A stretch of 64,000 bases of DNA. Source: Mesobacillus campisalis (GTDB taxonomy: Bacteria > Bacillota > Bacilli > Bacillales > Cytobacillaceae). Positions 50,510 to 59,522 of this stretch are shown here, piece after piece. Made by a program: the position numbers and the translations under genes. A model generated the notes under the pieces. The model ran no database searches. It was not told the DNA's origin and saw nothing but the letters and a program-made list of their open reading frames with translations. The DNA lies in contig NZ_LAYY01000004.1 of the NCBI RefSeq assembly GCF_000986785.1, positions 62,001 to 126,000 of the forward strand, read 5' to 3'. Within the stretch, counting starts at the first letter, position 1. The number at the start of each line of letters is the position of its first letter.

Positions 50510-51349
50510 TTGACTTCTATTACTCAAACAGTCATAAAAACAGATGGTTATGAAACCTATTTAAATCGTTCCGGTGAGGGAAACAGTGAAGCTGTCCTGT
50601 TCCTTCATGGTTCGGGCCCGGGGGTAACGGCCATCGCCAATTGGCGCTATGCATTAGAAGCGTGCAGTGAAAGGTATGATTGTCTGGCTCCAGACCTTTT
50701 TGGCTTTGGGCAAAGCAGCCATCCGGACACCCTGCCGAAGAACAGGCAAGCATGGATGGACCAATGGGTGGTGCAAATGATTGGCCTCCTGGATGAATTA
50801 GGAATCCAAAAGGCCCATGTAGTGGGAAATTCATTAGGCTGCTCTGTGGCGCTCGAGCTGCTGCTTGAGCATCCTGAGCGGTTTGATAAAGTGGTGCTTA
50901 TGGGGCCGGGCGGAACACCAAACACGAAGTTAAGCCCTGAACTGGCGCGGGCCAAGAATTTTTACGATAATCCGTCGCCTAAAAAAATGCGCCAAATCAT
51001 GAGCTGGTTTGTCCACAACCCGGAAGAAATGGCGCCGATTATTGATGGAGTGATCGAGTCCAGGTATGAAACGGCGATGAGACCAGAGGTTCAGCGTTCC
51101 AATGACTCCATTTTTGCTACGGCTGCTGTTCCGGTTCCAATCACGGCACTCAACCGGATCGAGAATCCTGTCCTGCTTATTCATGGATTGAATGACCGGG
51201 TGTGTTCAGTAGAATCCAGTTATTATTATGTCGAACATATTCCAAATGCGCAGCTTCATGTGTTCGGAAAATGTGGGCATTGGACGCAAATCGAGAAAAA
51301 AGATTCATTTAATGAATTAATCCAAAACTATTTTGCTGGTAAAATCTAA
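50510..51349 (+). CDS. Meta-cleavage-product hydrolase (alpha/beta hydrolase)
   Basis: The 279-residue enzyme has AVLFLHGSGPGVTAIANWRY, AHVVGNSLGCSVALELLLEHPERF (nucleophile Ser in GNSLG), IHGLNDRVCSVESS, and FGKCGHWTQIEKK. The set is that of BphD/MhpC-type C-C hydrolases and is close to the copy at 43036. In the elbow the usual second Gly pair reads GC instead of GG. TTG 50510 follows AAAGGAGGAG. The FAH-family gene overlaps in sequence space and follows directly. Confidence 0.9.
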   Translation: MTSITQTVIKTDGYETYLNRSGEGNSEAVLFLHGSGPGVTAIANWRYALEACSERYDCLAPDLFGFGQSSHPDTLPKNRQAWMDQWVVQMIGLLDELGIQKAHVVGNSLGCSVALELLLEHPERFDKVVLMGPGGTPNTKLSPELARAKNFYDNPSPKKMRQIMSWFVHNPEEMAPIIDGVIESRYETAMRPEVQRSNDSIFATAAVPVPITALNRIENPVLLIHGLNDRVCSVESSYYYVEHIPNAQLHVFGKCGHWTQIEKKDSFNELIQNYFAGKI

Positions 51350-51380
51350 GGTACAGAATATACCTGGGATGGTGATGGAA

Positions 51381-52241
51381 ATGAAACTAGTATCTTTCTA
51401 TGAAAATGACGAAATAAAATTAGGAATCAAGGCGGAAGAGGGAATTATTGATGTGTCCGCAGCTTCTCAAACAGCAGGAATTCAGGCGCCTAAGTCGGTG
51501 CTGGATGTGGTTAAAGGCGGCTCCGAGGCTTTGGAAGCATTGAATAAGATTTTAGAAGTCTCCCAGAGACCAATTCCTGAGGAAGAAGTAAGATTTGCAG
51601 CAGCGATTCCAAATGCAGGAAAAGTGATTTGCGTTGGGGCCAATTATCGCAAGCATGCCATTGAATCTGGCCTTGCGATCCCGGAGGATCCCATTTATTT
51701 TGCCAAATATGCCAACAGTCTATCAGGGCATGGTGAGGAAGTGGCTTTGCCGGACTTCGCAAAGGAAATCGATTATGAAGTGGAACTAGTGGCTGTCATT
51801 GGGAAAAAGGCCAAGAATGTAAATCCTGAGGAAGCTTTACAGTACGTATTTGGCTATGCAACAGGAAATGACCTGTCTGCCCGCGACCTTCAATTCCGGA
51901 GCCATCAATGGATGTATGGAAAAGCGATCGATCAATTTGCGCCGCTCGGACCGTGCATTGTCACGGCGGATGAGGTGCCGAATCCGCAAAATTTGAATCT
52001 GAAAACCTGGGTGAACGGGGAACTTCGTCAAGATTCGAATACGGAAGATATGATTTTTTCGGTAGCGGAGCTAGTGAGTGATTTGTCCCGAATCATGACG
52101 CTGGAACCTGGGGATGTCATTTATACCGGAACACCAGAGGGCGTCATTATGGGGATGGAAGAAAAAGTTTGGCTCAAGCCAGGAGATGAAGTCGTCTGTG
52201 AAATCGAGGGCCTAGGGCGATTGGTGAACAAATTTGTATAA
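51381..52241 (+). CDS. Fumarylacetoacetate-hydrolase-family protein
   Basis: The 286-residue FAH-fold protein has VICVGANYRKHAIESGLAIPEDPIYFAKYANSLSG, the metal-binding EIDYEVELVAVIGKKAKNV, and VFGYATGNDLSARDLQFRSHQWMYGKAIDQFAPLGPCIVT. Family members hydrolyse or isomerise 3-oxoacid-type products, decarboxylate oxaloacetate or act on homoprotocatechuate intermediates (HpaG). Which of these applies is not clear. Of three in-frame ATG codons (51369, 51375, 51381) I prefer 51381 because GGTGATGGAA precedes it. It ends with a good terminator. Confidence 0.88.
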   Translation: MKLVSFYENDEIKLGIKAEEGIIDVSAASQTAGIQAPKSVLDVVKGGSEALEALNKILEVSQRPIPEEEVRFAAAIPNAGKVICVGANYRKHAIESGLAIPEDPIYFAKYANSLSGHGEEVALPDFAKEIDYEVELVAVIGKKAKNVNPEEALQYVFGYATGNDLSARDLQFRSHQWMYGKAIDQFAPLGPCIVTADEVPNPQNLNLKTWVNGELRQDSNTEDMIFSVAELVSDLSRIMTLEPGDVIYTGTPEGVIMGMEEKVWLKPGDEVVCEIEGLGRLVNKFV

Positions 52242-52261
52242 GAAGTTTTAGAATCTTTCAG

Positions 52262-52307
52262 ACTGTAGACAAACTCTATTAAATTAGAGTTTGCTGCAGT
52301 TTTTTTA
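52262..52307 (+). terminator. Rho-independent terminator
   Basis: ACTG...CAAACTCTA and TAGAGTTTG...CAGT form a stem with one internal mismatch block, followed by seven T. It closes the 50510-52241 operon. Confidence 0.88.
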
Positions 52308-52428
52308 TTGAAAATGGGACTAATTTGGTTTAGGTTTTCACTTTGCCACAGTTTGGACACCTGGATGCTTAGCATTATGTCTATTCCAATATATTAGATT
52401 TTAATTTTCTCAAAATTCAATAATATAA

Positions 52429-52549
52429 TTGACACCAAGCAATACGTGAAATAAAATAAATTTAATAATAATTGTATACAATTATACATTGATTCGTCTC
52501 TTTGTTCACTCTAGTCAACGATGCCCGCACAAAAATGAAAGCGTTTTAA
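52429..52549 (+). promoter_or_regulatory. Promoter, GntR-type operator and cre-like site before the MFS gene
   Basis: TTGACA (52429-52434) and TAAAAT (52452-52457) are 17 bases apart. AATTGTATACAATT (52470-52483), a perfect palindrome of the type bound by FCD-GntR regulators, lies just downstream of the predicted start. TGAAAGCGTTTTAA at 52536-52549 resembles cre. Together they suggest control by the GntR product at 43921 and by CcpA. Confidence 0.65.
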
Positions 52550-52574
52550 ATTGAAATAGTGGAAGGGGATAGGT

Positions 52575-53888
52575 ATGAACCAGGATATCAATAATGAGAA
52601 TGTTGAAAAACGAACGGTAAAGAAAACAATGAAGCGGATCTTGCCATTTATTTTAGTTTTATATATAGTTGCGTTCCTTGATCGAGTGAACTTGGGATAT
52701 GCGGCTCTCGAAATGAATGCTGAACTTGCTCTTTCGGCAGAAATATTTGGCTTCCTGTCGGGATTATTTTATATAAGCTACTGCTTGTTTGAAGTGCCGA
52801 GCAATATGATTTTAAATAAGGTCGGGGCAAGATTATGGATTGCCAGGATCATGATCACTTGGGGAATCATTGTCGTGCTGACTGGTTTTGTTCAATCGGC
52901 AGCCCATCTATATATTTTACGCTTTTTGCTTGGTGTTGCCGAGGCAGGATTCACTCCTGGAATCATCCTTTATTTAACGTATTGGTTTCGTGCACGCGAA
53001 CGGGGAAAAGCAACAGCTGCTTTTTTTGTGGCGCTGCCATTGGCCGCATTAATTGGCGCTCCGCTCTCCACGTGGATCATTGACCATATTTCCTGGGCTG
53101 GACTGTCTGGCTGGAGATGGATGTTTATTCTTGAAGGATTGCCTGCTGTCTTATTAGGAATACTTGTCATGTTCTATTTGACCAACCGCCCTGCCAATGC
53201 CAAGTGGTTAACCTATGAAGAAAAGACATGGCTGGAAGGGGAGCTTCAAAAAGAGAGACAGTTAGCGGCAAAGGTTAATAAAACCTCCCATTTAGGAATG
53301 TTGAAAGACTCGAAGGTTTGGAAACTGTCACTGTTTAATATTGCAGGATTTGTGGCGGTCAACGGTTTGAATTTCTGGATTCCTACCATCATTAAAAACC
53401 TGTCCGCATCAGGGACATCAAACATGGAAGTCGGCTGGCTGGCGATGATCCCTCCTCTGGTTGCTATTCCTGCGATTCTGTTTGTTGGCTGGAATGCCGA
53501 CAGAACCAACAAGCATAAACAGCATCTTGCTGCCTGTGTATCCATTGCCATGCTTGGATTGATTGGATGTGCGTTTGTTTCCACTGTGCCATTGATGATT
53601 TTGATGCTTTCCATTACGTCTGCGGGATTATATGGAATTTCGGGTTCCTTTTATGCTTACTTAACCTTTTTCTTCAGTGAATCAACAGCTCCAGCAGGAA
53701 TTGCCCTTGTCAGTACATTATCCTCGTTAGGAGGTTTCATCGGACCGATGGTTTTAGGTGTACTGACTTTACAGCAAGGGATGCTTGTCATTGCAGGTTT
53801 TATGCTTGTGAGTTTGCTGACGCTTATTACCTTAAAGCATGGAATGGAGAAAAAACAAAAATTAAGAGTGAAGGGCCAAACGGCATAA
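52575..53888 (+). CDS. MFS transporter, ACS type
   Basis: The 437-residue protein has about 12 membrane segments with ACS-type motifs: YIVAFLDRVNLGYAALEMNAEL at helix 1, LFYISYCLFEVPSNMILNKVGARLWIARIMI, and LRFLLGVAEAGFTPGIILYLTYWF. This subgroup imports aromatic acids, tartrate and related anions. GGAAGGGG precedes ATG 52575. It is followed by a terminator, so it is probably transcribed alone. Confidence 0.92.
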   Translation: MNQDINNENVEKRTVKKTMKRILPFILVLYIVAFLDRVNLGYAALEMNAELALSAEIFGFLSGLFYISYCLFEVPSNMILNKVGARLWIARIMITWGIIVVLTGFVQSAAHLYILRFLLGVAEAGFTPGIILYLTYWFRARERGKATAAFFVALPLAALIGAPLSTWIIDHISWAGLSGWRWMFILEGLPAVLLGILVMFYLTNRPANAKWLTYEEKTWLEGELQKERQLAAKVNKTSHLGMLKDSKVWKLSLFNIAGFVAVNGLNFWIPTIIKNLSASGTSNMEVGWLAMIPPLVAIPAILFVGWNADRTNKHKQHLAACVSIAMLGLIGCAFVSTVPLMILMLSITSAGLYGISGSFYAYLTFFFSESTAPAGIALVSTLSSLGGFIGPMVLGVLTLQQGMLVIAGFMLVSLLTLITLKHGMEKKQKLRVKGQTA

Positions 53889-53924
53889 TAATAGCGGCTT
53901 CATGTACGGGAATAGTCCATTCTC

Positions 53925-53953
53925 AAGGATCCTGCTTTGTCAGGATTCTTTTT
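53925..53953 (+). terminator. Terminator after MFS gene
   Basis: AAGGATCCTG and CAGGATTCTT form a 10-bp stem (one wobble) with a 6-base loop followed by TTT. Confidence 0.75.
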
Positions 53954-54055
53954 CGTGTTTCAAAGAACATTCACTAATTAGGAATCCAACAAAAACTATT
54001 GAAAAACAAAAAAATCTTCGCCACTTTTTCATCTGGAAAGGAGAGTGTGAATTTT

Positions 54056-54067
54056 CTAAAATTTTAG
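54056..54067 (+). promoter_or_regulatory. CTAAAATTTTAG palindrome before the third dioxygenase gene
   Basis: The 12-base palindrome lies in the 249-base gap before 54138 and repeats the centre of the 42974-42989 palindrome. A partial copy (TTTTCTAAAATTA) lies near 58156, before the monooxygenase at 58264. This points to a shared operator. No clear -35/-10 pair was found here. Confidence 0.45.
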
Positions 54068-54137
54068 TATGGGAACGGGTTAACCGCCATTCTTCAATTC
54101 TATTGAAATGAAATCTATATAAAAACAGGAGGATCTT

Positions 54138-55091
54138 ATGACTTTACCTGAGATTGCAAAACTTGGCCATGTAGCATTGGTTACCCCCGATTTTGAAAAA
54201 TCACTGTGGTTTTTCCGGGATGTCATTGGACTTGAAGTAACGGAAGAAAAAAATGGAACCACTTACATGCGTGCCTGGGGAGACTTTGAACACCATTCAC
54301 TCTCGTTGACGCCAGGGGACAGAGCCTATATTGACCATATCGGCTGGAGAACCAAGCGCCCAGAGGATGTCGAAGGGTTTGCAGAGCTGCTTGAAAAAGC
54401 CGGTACGGAGGTCACCTGGATTGAAGCCGGCGAAGAGGCGGGACAAGGACGTGCCATCCGTTTCAAACTCCCAAGCCAGCATTCGTTTGAAATTTACTAC
54501 GATGTTGAAAAGCCAAAGGCGGATGTAAAAACACGCTCTGTGCTTAAAAATCAATCGCATAAATCATGGAACCGGGGAATTTCACCAAGGAGATTTGACC
54601 ATGTCAATATTGCCACTTCAATGGATGTGGCGGAAATAATCGACTATTTAGGAACACAATTAGGCTTCAAGCTTCGTGAATATGTAAAATACAATAACGA
54701 AAATGTGATGGCAGGCTGGATGAGTGTTACGCCGCTCGTCCACGATATAGCCGTCATTAAACGTCCAGAGGCGAAAACACCGAACCAGCTGCACCACATT
54801 TCCTATTGGAGCGATAATGCCCAGGATATCCTGCGGGCCGCCGATATCCTGAAGGAAAATGGCATTAACTTTGTCGGTCCTGGCAAGCATGGGATCTCCC
54901 AGGCATTCTACCTGTATGTCTGTGACCCTGGAAGCGGCTGCCGGGTAGAGCTGTTCAGTGGTTCCTACCTGATTTTTGAACCAGACTGGGAGCCGGTTGA
55001 ATGGACAGAAGAGGATCACTCCATTGGTAACACGTATTGGGGCGATTCCGTAATGGATAAGGAATTGAATAAACCAACTATTGAAGCATAA
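54138..55091 (+). CDS. Extradiol ring-cleavage dioxygenase (catechol 2,3-dioxygenase type)
   Basis: The 317-residue enzyme is a close paralogue of that at 45905: LPEIAKLGHVALVTPDFEKSLWFF at the N-terminus, ligands in RRFDHVNIA (His), QLHHISYWS (His) and GCRVELFSGS (Glu). VGPGKHGISQAFYLYVCDPGSG is also conserved. It would cleave a catechol, perhaps with a different side chain. AGGAGG precedes ATG 54138. It is alone between terminators, with no hydrolase directly next to it. Confidence 0.92.
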   Translation: MTLPEIAKLGHVALVTPDFEKSLWFFRDVIGLEVTEEKNGTTYMRAWGDFEHHSLSLTPGDRAYIDHIGWRTKRPEDVEGFAELLEKAGTEVTWIEAGEEAGQGRAIRFKLPSQHSFEIYYDVEKPKADVKTRSVLKNQSHKSWNRGISPRRFDHVNIATSMDVAEIIDYLGTQLGFKLREYVKYNNENVMAGWMSVTPLVHDIAVIKRPEAKTPNQLHHISYWSDNAQDILRAADILKENGINFVGPGKHGISQAFYLYVCDPGSGCRVELFSGSYLIFEPDWEPVEWTEEDHSIGNTYWGDSVMDKELNKPTIEA

Positions 55092-55115
55092 GAGTTCTGC
55101 CAAATGAATGATCTG

Positions 55116-55167
55116 TCCCTCTAATGAGAAGGTGGATATCCTCCGCTCCAAAAAGAGGGATTTTTTT
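55116..55167 (+). terminator. Long-loop terminator after the third dioxygenase gene
   Basis: TCCCTCT and AGAGGGA are followed by seven T; the loop itself contains a smaller GGTGGATATCC hairpin. Confidence 0.75.
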
Positions 55168-55203
55168 ACACTTTCAGAATGTTGAAGAAGGAAGGTAGTA
55201 ATA

Positions 55204-56706
55204 TTGACCAAAGCAGGAAACTATGAAGCGGATATCGTTGTTGTTGGTGCAGGGAATGCCGCCATGTCGGCTGCTATTGCTGCGAGTGAAAATGGCGCCA
55301 ATGTCATTGTGCTCGAAAAAGCGCCTGAATCTGAAAAAGGGGGAAACACCACTTATACGCATGGTTCCATCCGGTTTGCTTATAACGGTGTAGAAGATCT
55401 AAAGGAAATTATGCCTGACCTGACTCCAGAGGAGATTGAAAGCACTGATTTTGGAACGTATTCAGAGGAAGAGTATTTCGATGATATGTGCCGGCTTACC
55501 GACTATCGCACAAACCCAGAGCTGGCCTCTTTGTTGACAAGTCAAAGCTTTGAAACGATGAAATGGCTCGTTTCCCATAAGGTTCGTTTCGTGCCGATAT
55601 ACGGCCGCCAAGCGTTTAAGGTTGATGGGAAGTTTAAGTTTTGGGGCGGTATGATTGCGGAATCCGCTGGCGGCGGTCCCGGCCTGGTGGAAGCCCTTCA
55701 TGAGGAAGCGAAAAAATTGGGCGTCCAGATTCTTTTTAATGCAATGGCCACGGAGCTGATCCACGACGATGAGGGAGTTCATGGCGTGATTTTTAAACAA
55801 AACGGAAAAACAACAGAGGTCAGGGCAAAAGCCGTCATCCTGGCATCAGGCGGCTTTCATGCCAATCAGGAAATGCGGACCCGCTATCTTGGGCCAAAAT
55901 GGGATTTGGCGCATGCAAGAGGCAGCCGTTTCAACACAGGCGAAGGAATCAACATTGCACTAAAGATAGGAGCGATGCCGTATGGCAATTGGTCCGGCGC
56001 ACATTCGGTCGGCGGCGATCGCTATTTGCCGGACCATACGGAAGGCTTCCAGCGGTTAAGCTATCCGTTTGGCATCATGGTAAACACGGAAGGGAAACGG
56101 TTTGTCGATGAAGGCGCGGACTTCCGCAATTATACCTATGCGAAATATGGAAAGCTCATTCTCGAACAGCCAGGTCAGGCTGCGTGGCAAGTTTTCGACC
56201 AGAAGGTAGCCAGGCTGCTGCGAGACGAGTATAAAGTAAAACAGGTAACAAAAGTGAAAGCGAATACATTAGAGGAACTGGCAGAAAAAATGGAAGGCAT
56301 CGACACCGAAGGGTTTCTAAATGAAGTAAAAAGATACAATGCAGCTGTTCGGAAGGACATTCCTTTTAATCCAAATATAAAGGATGGACGCTGTACAGAG
56401 GGATTAGAGGTTCGTAAATCCAATTGGGCCAATACGATTGACGAAGGGCCATTTGAAGCGTACGGAGTTACATGCGGGATTACCTTTACCTTTGGAGGGT
56501 TGAAAATCAATACCGAAGCCGAGGTACAAGATCTCCTGTCCCAGTCAATCCCAGGCCTTTATGCCACAGGTGAGCTAGTGGGCGGCCTCTTCTATTTCAA
56601 CTACCCTGGCGGCGCCGGGCTGATGGCGGGTTCCGTTTTTGGAAAAATAGCCGGAGAAAATGCGGCAAGGTTTGTAAAGCAGCACGAACCTCTGAAACTT
56701 ACCTAA
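55204..56706 (+). CDS. TcuA-like FAD-dependent dehydrogenase (fumarate-reductase flavoprotein family)
   Basis: The 500-residue flavoprotein has an N-terminal dinucleotide motif VVVGAGNAAMSAAIAASENGANVIVLEKAP with GGNTTYTHG, as in tricarballylate dehydrogenase TcuA. A middle substrate domain follows (AHSVGGDRYLPDH, KRFVDEGADFRNYTYAKYG). The C-terminal FAD part is ITFTFGGLKINTEAEVQDL and GLYATGELVGGLFYFNYPGGAGLMAGSVFG. It would oxidise or reduce a C-C bond next to a carboxylate or ketone; 3-ketosteroid dehydrogenases belong to the same broad family. TTG 55204 follows GGAAGGTAG. A shorter relative is at 61778. Confidence 0.85.
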   Translation: MTKAGNYEADIVVVGAGNAAMSAAIAASENGANVIVLEKAPESEKGGNTTYTHGSIRFAYNGVEDLKEIMPDLTPEEIESTDFGTYSEEEYFDDMCRLTDYRTNPELASLLTSQSFETMKWLVSHKVRFVPIYGRQAFKVDGKFKFWGGMIAESAGGGPGLVEALHEEAKKLGVQILFNAMATELIHDDEGVHGVIFKQNGKTTEVRAKAVILASGGFHANQEMRTRYLGPKWDLAHARGSRFNTGEGINIALKIGAMPYGNWSGAHSVGGDRYLPDHTEGFQRLSYPFGIMVNTEGKRFVDEGADFRNYTYAKYGKLILEQPGQAAWQVFDQKVARLLRDEYKVKQVTKVKANTLEELAEKMEGIDTEGFLNEVKRYNAAVRKDIPFNPNIKDGRCTEGLEVRKSNWANTIDEGPFEAYGVTCGITFTFGGLKINTEAEVQDLLSQSIPGLYATGELVGGLFYFNYPGGAGLMAGSVFGKIAGENAARFVKQHEPLKLT

Positions 56707-56747
56707 TCATAAAAAACCATTTTAGAATAGTAAAGGAGATGGAGCAA

Positions 56748-57941
56748 TTGACGGAAGTGGCACAAAGGGAAAATCTGGTTGAAAAAGCAAAAGCCCTTAT
56801 CCCAAATTTAAGAACAAGAGCGAAAGAAACAGAGGAAATCCGGCGTATTCCGCAAGCGACAATGGACGAACTGAAAGAAGCAGGTCTTTTCAAAATGCTT
56901 CGTCCCAAAAGGTATGGCGGTTATGAAACGGATATGAAAACCTATACAGATGTGATTGTGGAAATCTCGAAAGGCTGTGGATCGACTGGGTGGATTTTAG
57001 CTCTTTGTGCGATCCGTGAATTGATGGTCGCCCAATCCTTTTCTGAAAAAACGCATCTGGAGATTTATGGTGAAGATGAAAACAGTGTATTATTTGCCGG
57101 CGTTTATGAACCAAGAAAGTGCATTGCCCGCAAGGTAGAGGGCGGATACCTTGTAGAAGAAGGTTTTTGGATGTTTTGTTCCGGTTCCCTCCATGCCACA
57201 TGGGGTTATTTTGGAATGCCGATTGTCGGTGAAGACGGGAAGCTTGTCGACCAGGTCCTTATGACCTTGCCGTTCCATGAAATGGAAATCATGGATGACT
57301 GGCATACGCTGGGATTAAAAGGCACAGGTTCAAACAGCGTAAAAATGAACAATGTCTTTATTCCGGATCATCGCTGTACATCCTTTGTTGAAGCTTTGGA
57401 CGGAAACTTTGAATCTAAGCATCTTCGCGATATCCCGTTGTACAATACCGCACTCTTCCCGGCCTTGATCCTTTCGCTTGGATTACCGGGCCTCGGACTT
57501 ATCAAGCATGCATTGGAATTTTTCCAGGAAGTGCTGCCTAACCGCAGGGCCGTGCATATGGGGGTGGAGTATATCCGGGATGCAGCCAGCACTCATGCGA
57601 TCATCGCGGACGCTTCCTTGAAAATTGATACGGCTTCCATGCATTATTACCGGGTGGCGGAAGACCTCGACAACTGGGCCAAGAGCGGAAAATACATGGA
57701 TCGCCAAGCCAGGGTAAGAACGCTGGCGGATATCGGCTATGCCAACCAAATGTGCAAGGAAGCGCTGGACCTTTTATTGCTTGGCAGCGGATCTGGCTAT
57801 GTGTATGAAGGACATCCACTGCAAAGAATCTTCCGTGATTTCATGACCCTCTACTCGCACCGGTCTCTATCACCAACCATTACGAAAGAAAACTATGGCC
57901 GTGTGTTATCCGGTTTGGAATCGAATGCTATTAGATACTAA
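56748..57941 (+). CDS. Acyl-CoA-dehydrogenase-fold flavin monooxygenase (HsaA-like), tandem copy 1
   Basis: The 397-residue product shows FKMLRPKRYGGYETDMKTYTDVIVEISKGCGSTGW, GFWMFCSGSLHATWGYFG and WHTLGLKGTGSNSVKMNNVFIP, then a helical C-terminal bundle ending in RDFMTLYSHRSLSP. It is very similar to the next gene (58264) and less so to 44625. TTG 56748 is chosen because AAAGGAG lies 9 bases upstream; the ATG at 56739 touches the site. It lacks a reductase gene nearby and would use flavin from 46913 or 30126. Confidence 0.87.
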   Translation: MTEVAQRENLVEKAKALIPNLRTRAKETEEIRRIPQATMDELKEAGLFKMLRPKRYGGYETDMKTYTDVIVEISKGCGSTGWILALCAIRELMVAQSFSEKTHLEIYGEDENSVLFAGVYEPRKCIARKVEGGYLVEEGFWMFCSGSLHATWGYFGMPIVGEDGKLVDQVLMTLPFHEMEIMDDWHTLGLKGTGSNSVKMNNVFIPDHRCTSFVEALDGNFESKHLRDIPLYNTALFPALILSLGLPGLGLIKHALEFFQEVLPNRRAVHMGVEYIRDAASTHAIIADASLKIDTASMHYYRVAEDLDNWAKSGKYMDRQARVRTLADIGYANQMCKEALDLLLLGSGSGYVYEGHPLQRIFRDFMTLYSHRSLSPTITKENYGRVLSGLESNAIRY

Positions 57942-58257
57942 TGGCAGATTCTAGCTCGATCAACCATATAAAAAGGATCATTCGATTATATTCTGGACTT
58001 GTTGACCCAACTGATTTCTGGTTGACAAGTTCTTTTTTATTTAGGAACAGCAAACATTTTGCGGATCGAAAAGTGGAAACAAAATATTTACGATAAAAAC
58101 CAATAAAAATTAGCAGAAATTATTCCAAACTTGAATTGTTTTTACTCTAGAAGGAATACATCGAATTTTCTAAAATTAACTCAAGCGCTGAAGATAACGG
58201 AAAAGTTCGTCGGACATCATCAGGTTTATCAGGACCTATTCAACCAAGGCAGGAGAG
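57942..58257. other. Intergenic region between the tandem monooxygenase genes
   Basis: These 316 bases contain a probable terminator near 57998-58040 (CTTGTTGACC / GGTTGACAAG with two mismatches, then TTCTTTTTT). They also hold an AT-rich stretch with GAATTTTCTAAAATTA (about 58152-58167) like that before 54138. The monooxygenase at 58264 therefore probably has its own promoter; no exact -35/-10 pair was settled. Confidence 0.5.
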
Positions 58258-58263
58258 ATGACC

Positions 58264-59460
58264 ATGACAAGTATAGCTGTCGAGACGGCAACGGATCTAG
58301 TCGAAAAAGCTCGTTCATTTGCTCCTAGACTGCGCGAACGCGCAAAGGAAACAGACGAACTCCGCCGGATTCCGGAAGCCACCATTAAAGAACTTAAGGA
58401 AACTGGATTATTCCATATTCTCCGTCCCAAAAGGTTTGGCGGATATGAGGCTGATATGAAAACCTATACAAAATGCGTCGCTGAAGTTTCCCGTGGCTGC
58501 GGCTCGACCGGCTGGGTATACGGGTTATGCTGTATCAGGGAATTAATGATTTCCGAATCCTTTTCCGAAAAGACCCATTTGGAAATTTACGGTTCAGGGG
58601 AAGACGTTTTATTTGCCGGAGTATTTGAGCCAAGAAAAATTAAGGTGCAAAAAGTTGAAGGCGGTTACATCATCGAGGAAGGATTTTGGCCGTTTTGCTC
58701 CGGTTCGCTTCATGCCACATGGGGATACTTTGGAATGCCTATCGTCGATGAAAAAGGAAACCATGTGGACCAGGGATTGATTACCGTGCCTATGAGCCAG
58801 GTGGAGATCGCCGATGACTGGAATGTTGTTGGGTTAAAAGGGACTGGCAGCAATAGTGTCTATATGAATGGTGTTTTTGTCCCAGACCACCGCGTGGTCT
58901 CGTTCACGGATGCGATCCACGGAAAGTTCCAATCCAGTCATTTCCGGGATATCCCATTGTACAATACAGCCCTTTTCCCTGCCCTGGCCATGTCACTTGC
59001 AGTTCCGGCCCTGGGGATGGCGCAAGCGGCTCTTGAGTTTTTTATGAAAGTGCTTCCGAACCGGAAAGCAGCCAATCTTGGTGTAGAACAGTTGAGTGAG
59101 GCCGCTTCGACACATAATCAGGTGGCTGAAGTTTCCCTCAAGATTGAAGCTGCTGAACTGTTGTTCCATAAAGTGGCCGATAACCTGGATACTTGGGCTG
59201 GCAGCGGCGAATATATGCCGAAGCCAGAAAGAGTGAAATCATTGGCAACGCTTGGATATGCTGTGCAAATATGCAAAGAAGCCATCGACCTGATTCTCCT
59301 TGCAAGCGGTTCGGCGATTGTCGCCCAGGGCCATCCGCTCCAGCGCATAAGCGCGGATTTCTCGGCTTTGTACACACATCGGACGATTTCGCCGATTACA
59401 TCCAAGGAAAACTATGGACGCGTTCTTTGCGCCCTGGATTCCAATACCAAAAACATTTAA
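58264..59460 (+). CDS. Acyl-CoA-dehydrogenase-fold flavin monooxygenase (HsaA-like), tandem copy 2
   Basis: The 398-residue product repeats the motifs of copy 1: FHILRPKRFGGYEADMKTYTKCVAEVSRGCGSTGW, GFWPFCSGSLHATWGYFG, WNVVGLKGTGSNSVYMNGVFVP and ISADFSALYTHRTISP. It is expected to hydroxylate an aromatic ring with reduced flavin. ATG 58264 fits AGGAG with 8 bases spacing better than ATG 58258. It heads the operon 58264-63154, with the second FAD synthetase 62 bases downstream, which supports FAD as its cofactor. Confidence 0.87.
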   Translation: MTSIAVETATDLVEKARSFAPRLRERAKETDELRRIPEATIKELKETGLFHILRPKRFGGYEADMKTYTKCVAEVSRGCGSTGWVYGLCCIRELMISESFSEKTHLEIYGSGEDVLFAGVFEPRKIKVQKVEGGYIIEEGFWPFCSGSLHATWGYFGMPIVDEKGNHVDQGLITVPMSQVEIADDWNVVGLKGTGSNSVYMNGVFVPDHRVVSFTDAIHGKFQSSHFRDIPLYNTALFPALAMSLAVPALGMAQAALEFFMKVLPNRKAANLGVEQLSEAASTHNQVAEVSLKIEAAELLFHKVADNLDTWAGSGEYMPKPERVKSLATLGYAVQICKEAIDLILLASGSAIVAQGHPLQRISADFSALYTHRTISPITSKENYGRVLCALDSNTKNI

Positions 59461-59522
59461 CTGTAATCACCTTGGAAGCAAGATATGAAGTGAACATAAA
59501 TAAACCAACAAGGGGGCTCGGC

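Noticed and set aside
55204-56706. 3-ketosteroid delta-1-dehydrogenase, which would make the island a steroid pathway
   Set aside because: The family is shared, but the N-terminal pattern fits TcuA-like enzymes better and no other steroid-specific gene is visible in the window.
58131-58328. 65-codon frame before the monooxygenase at 58264
   Set aside because: It overlaps the start of the real gene, lacks a ribosome site and shows no family features.
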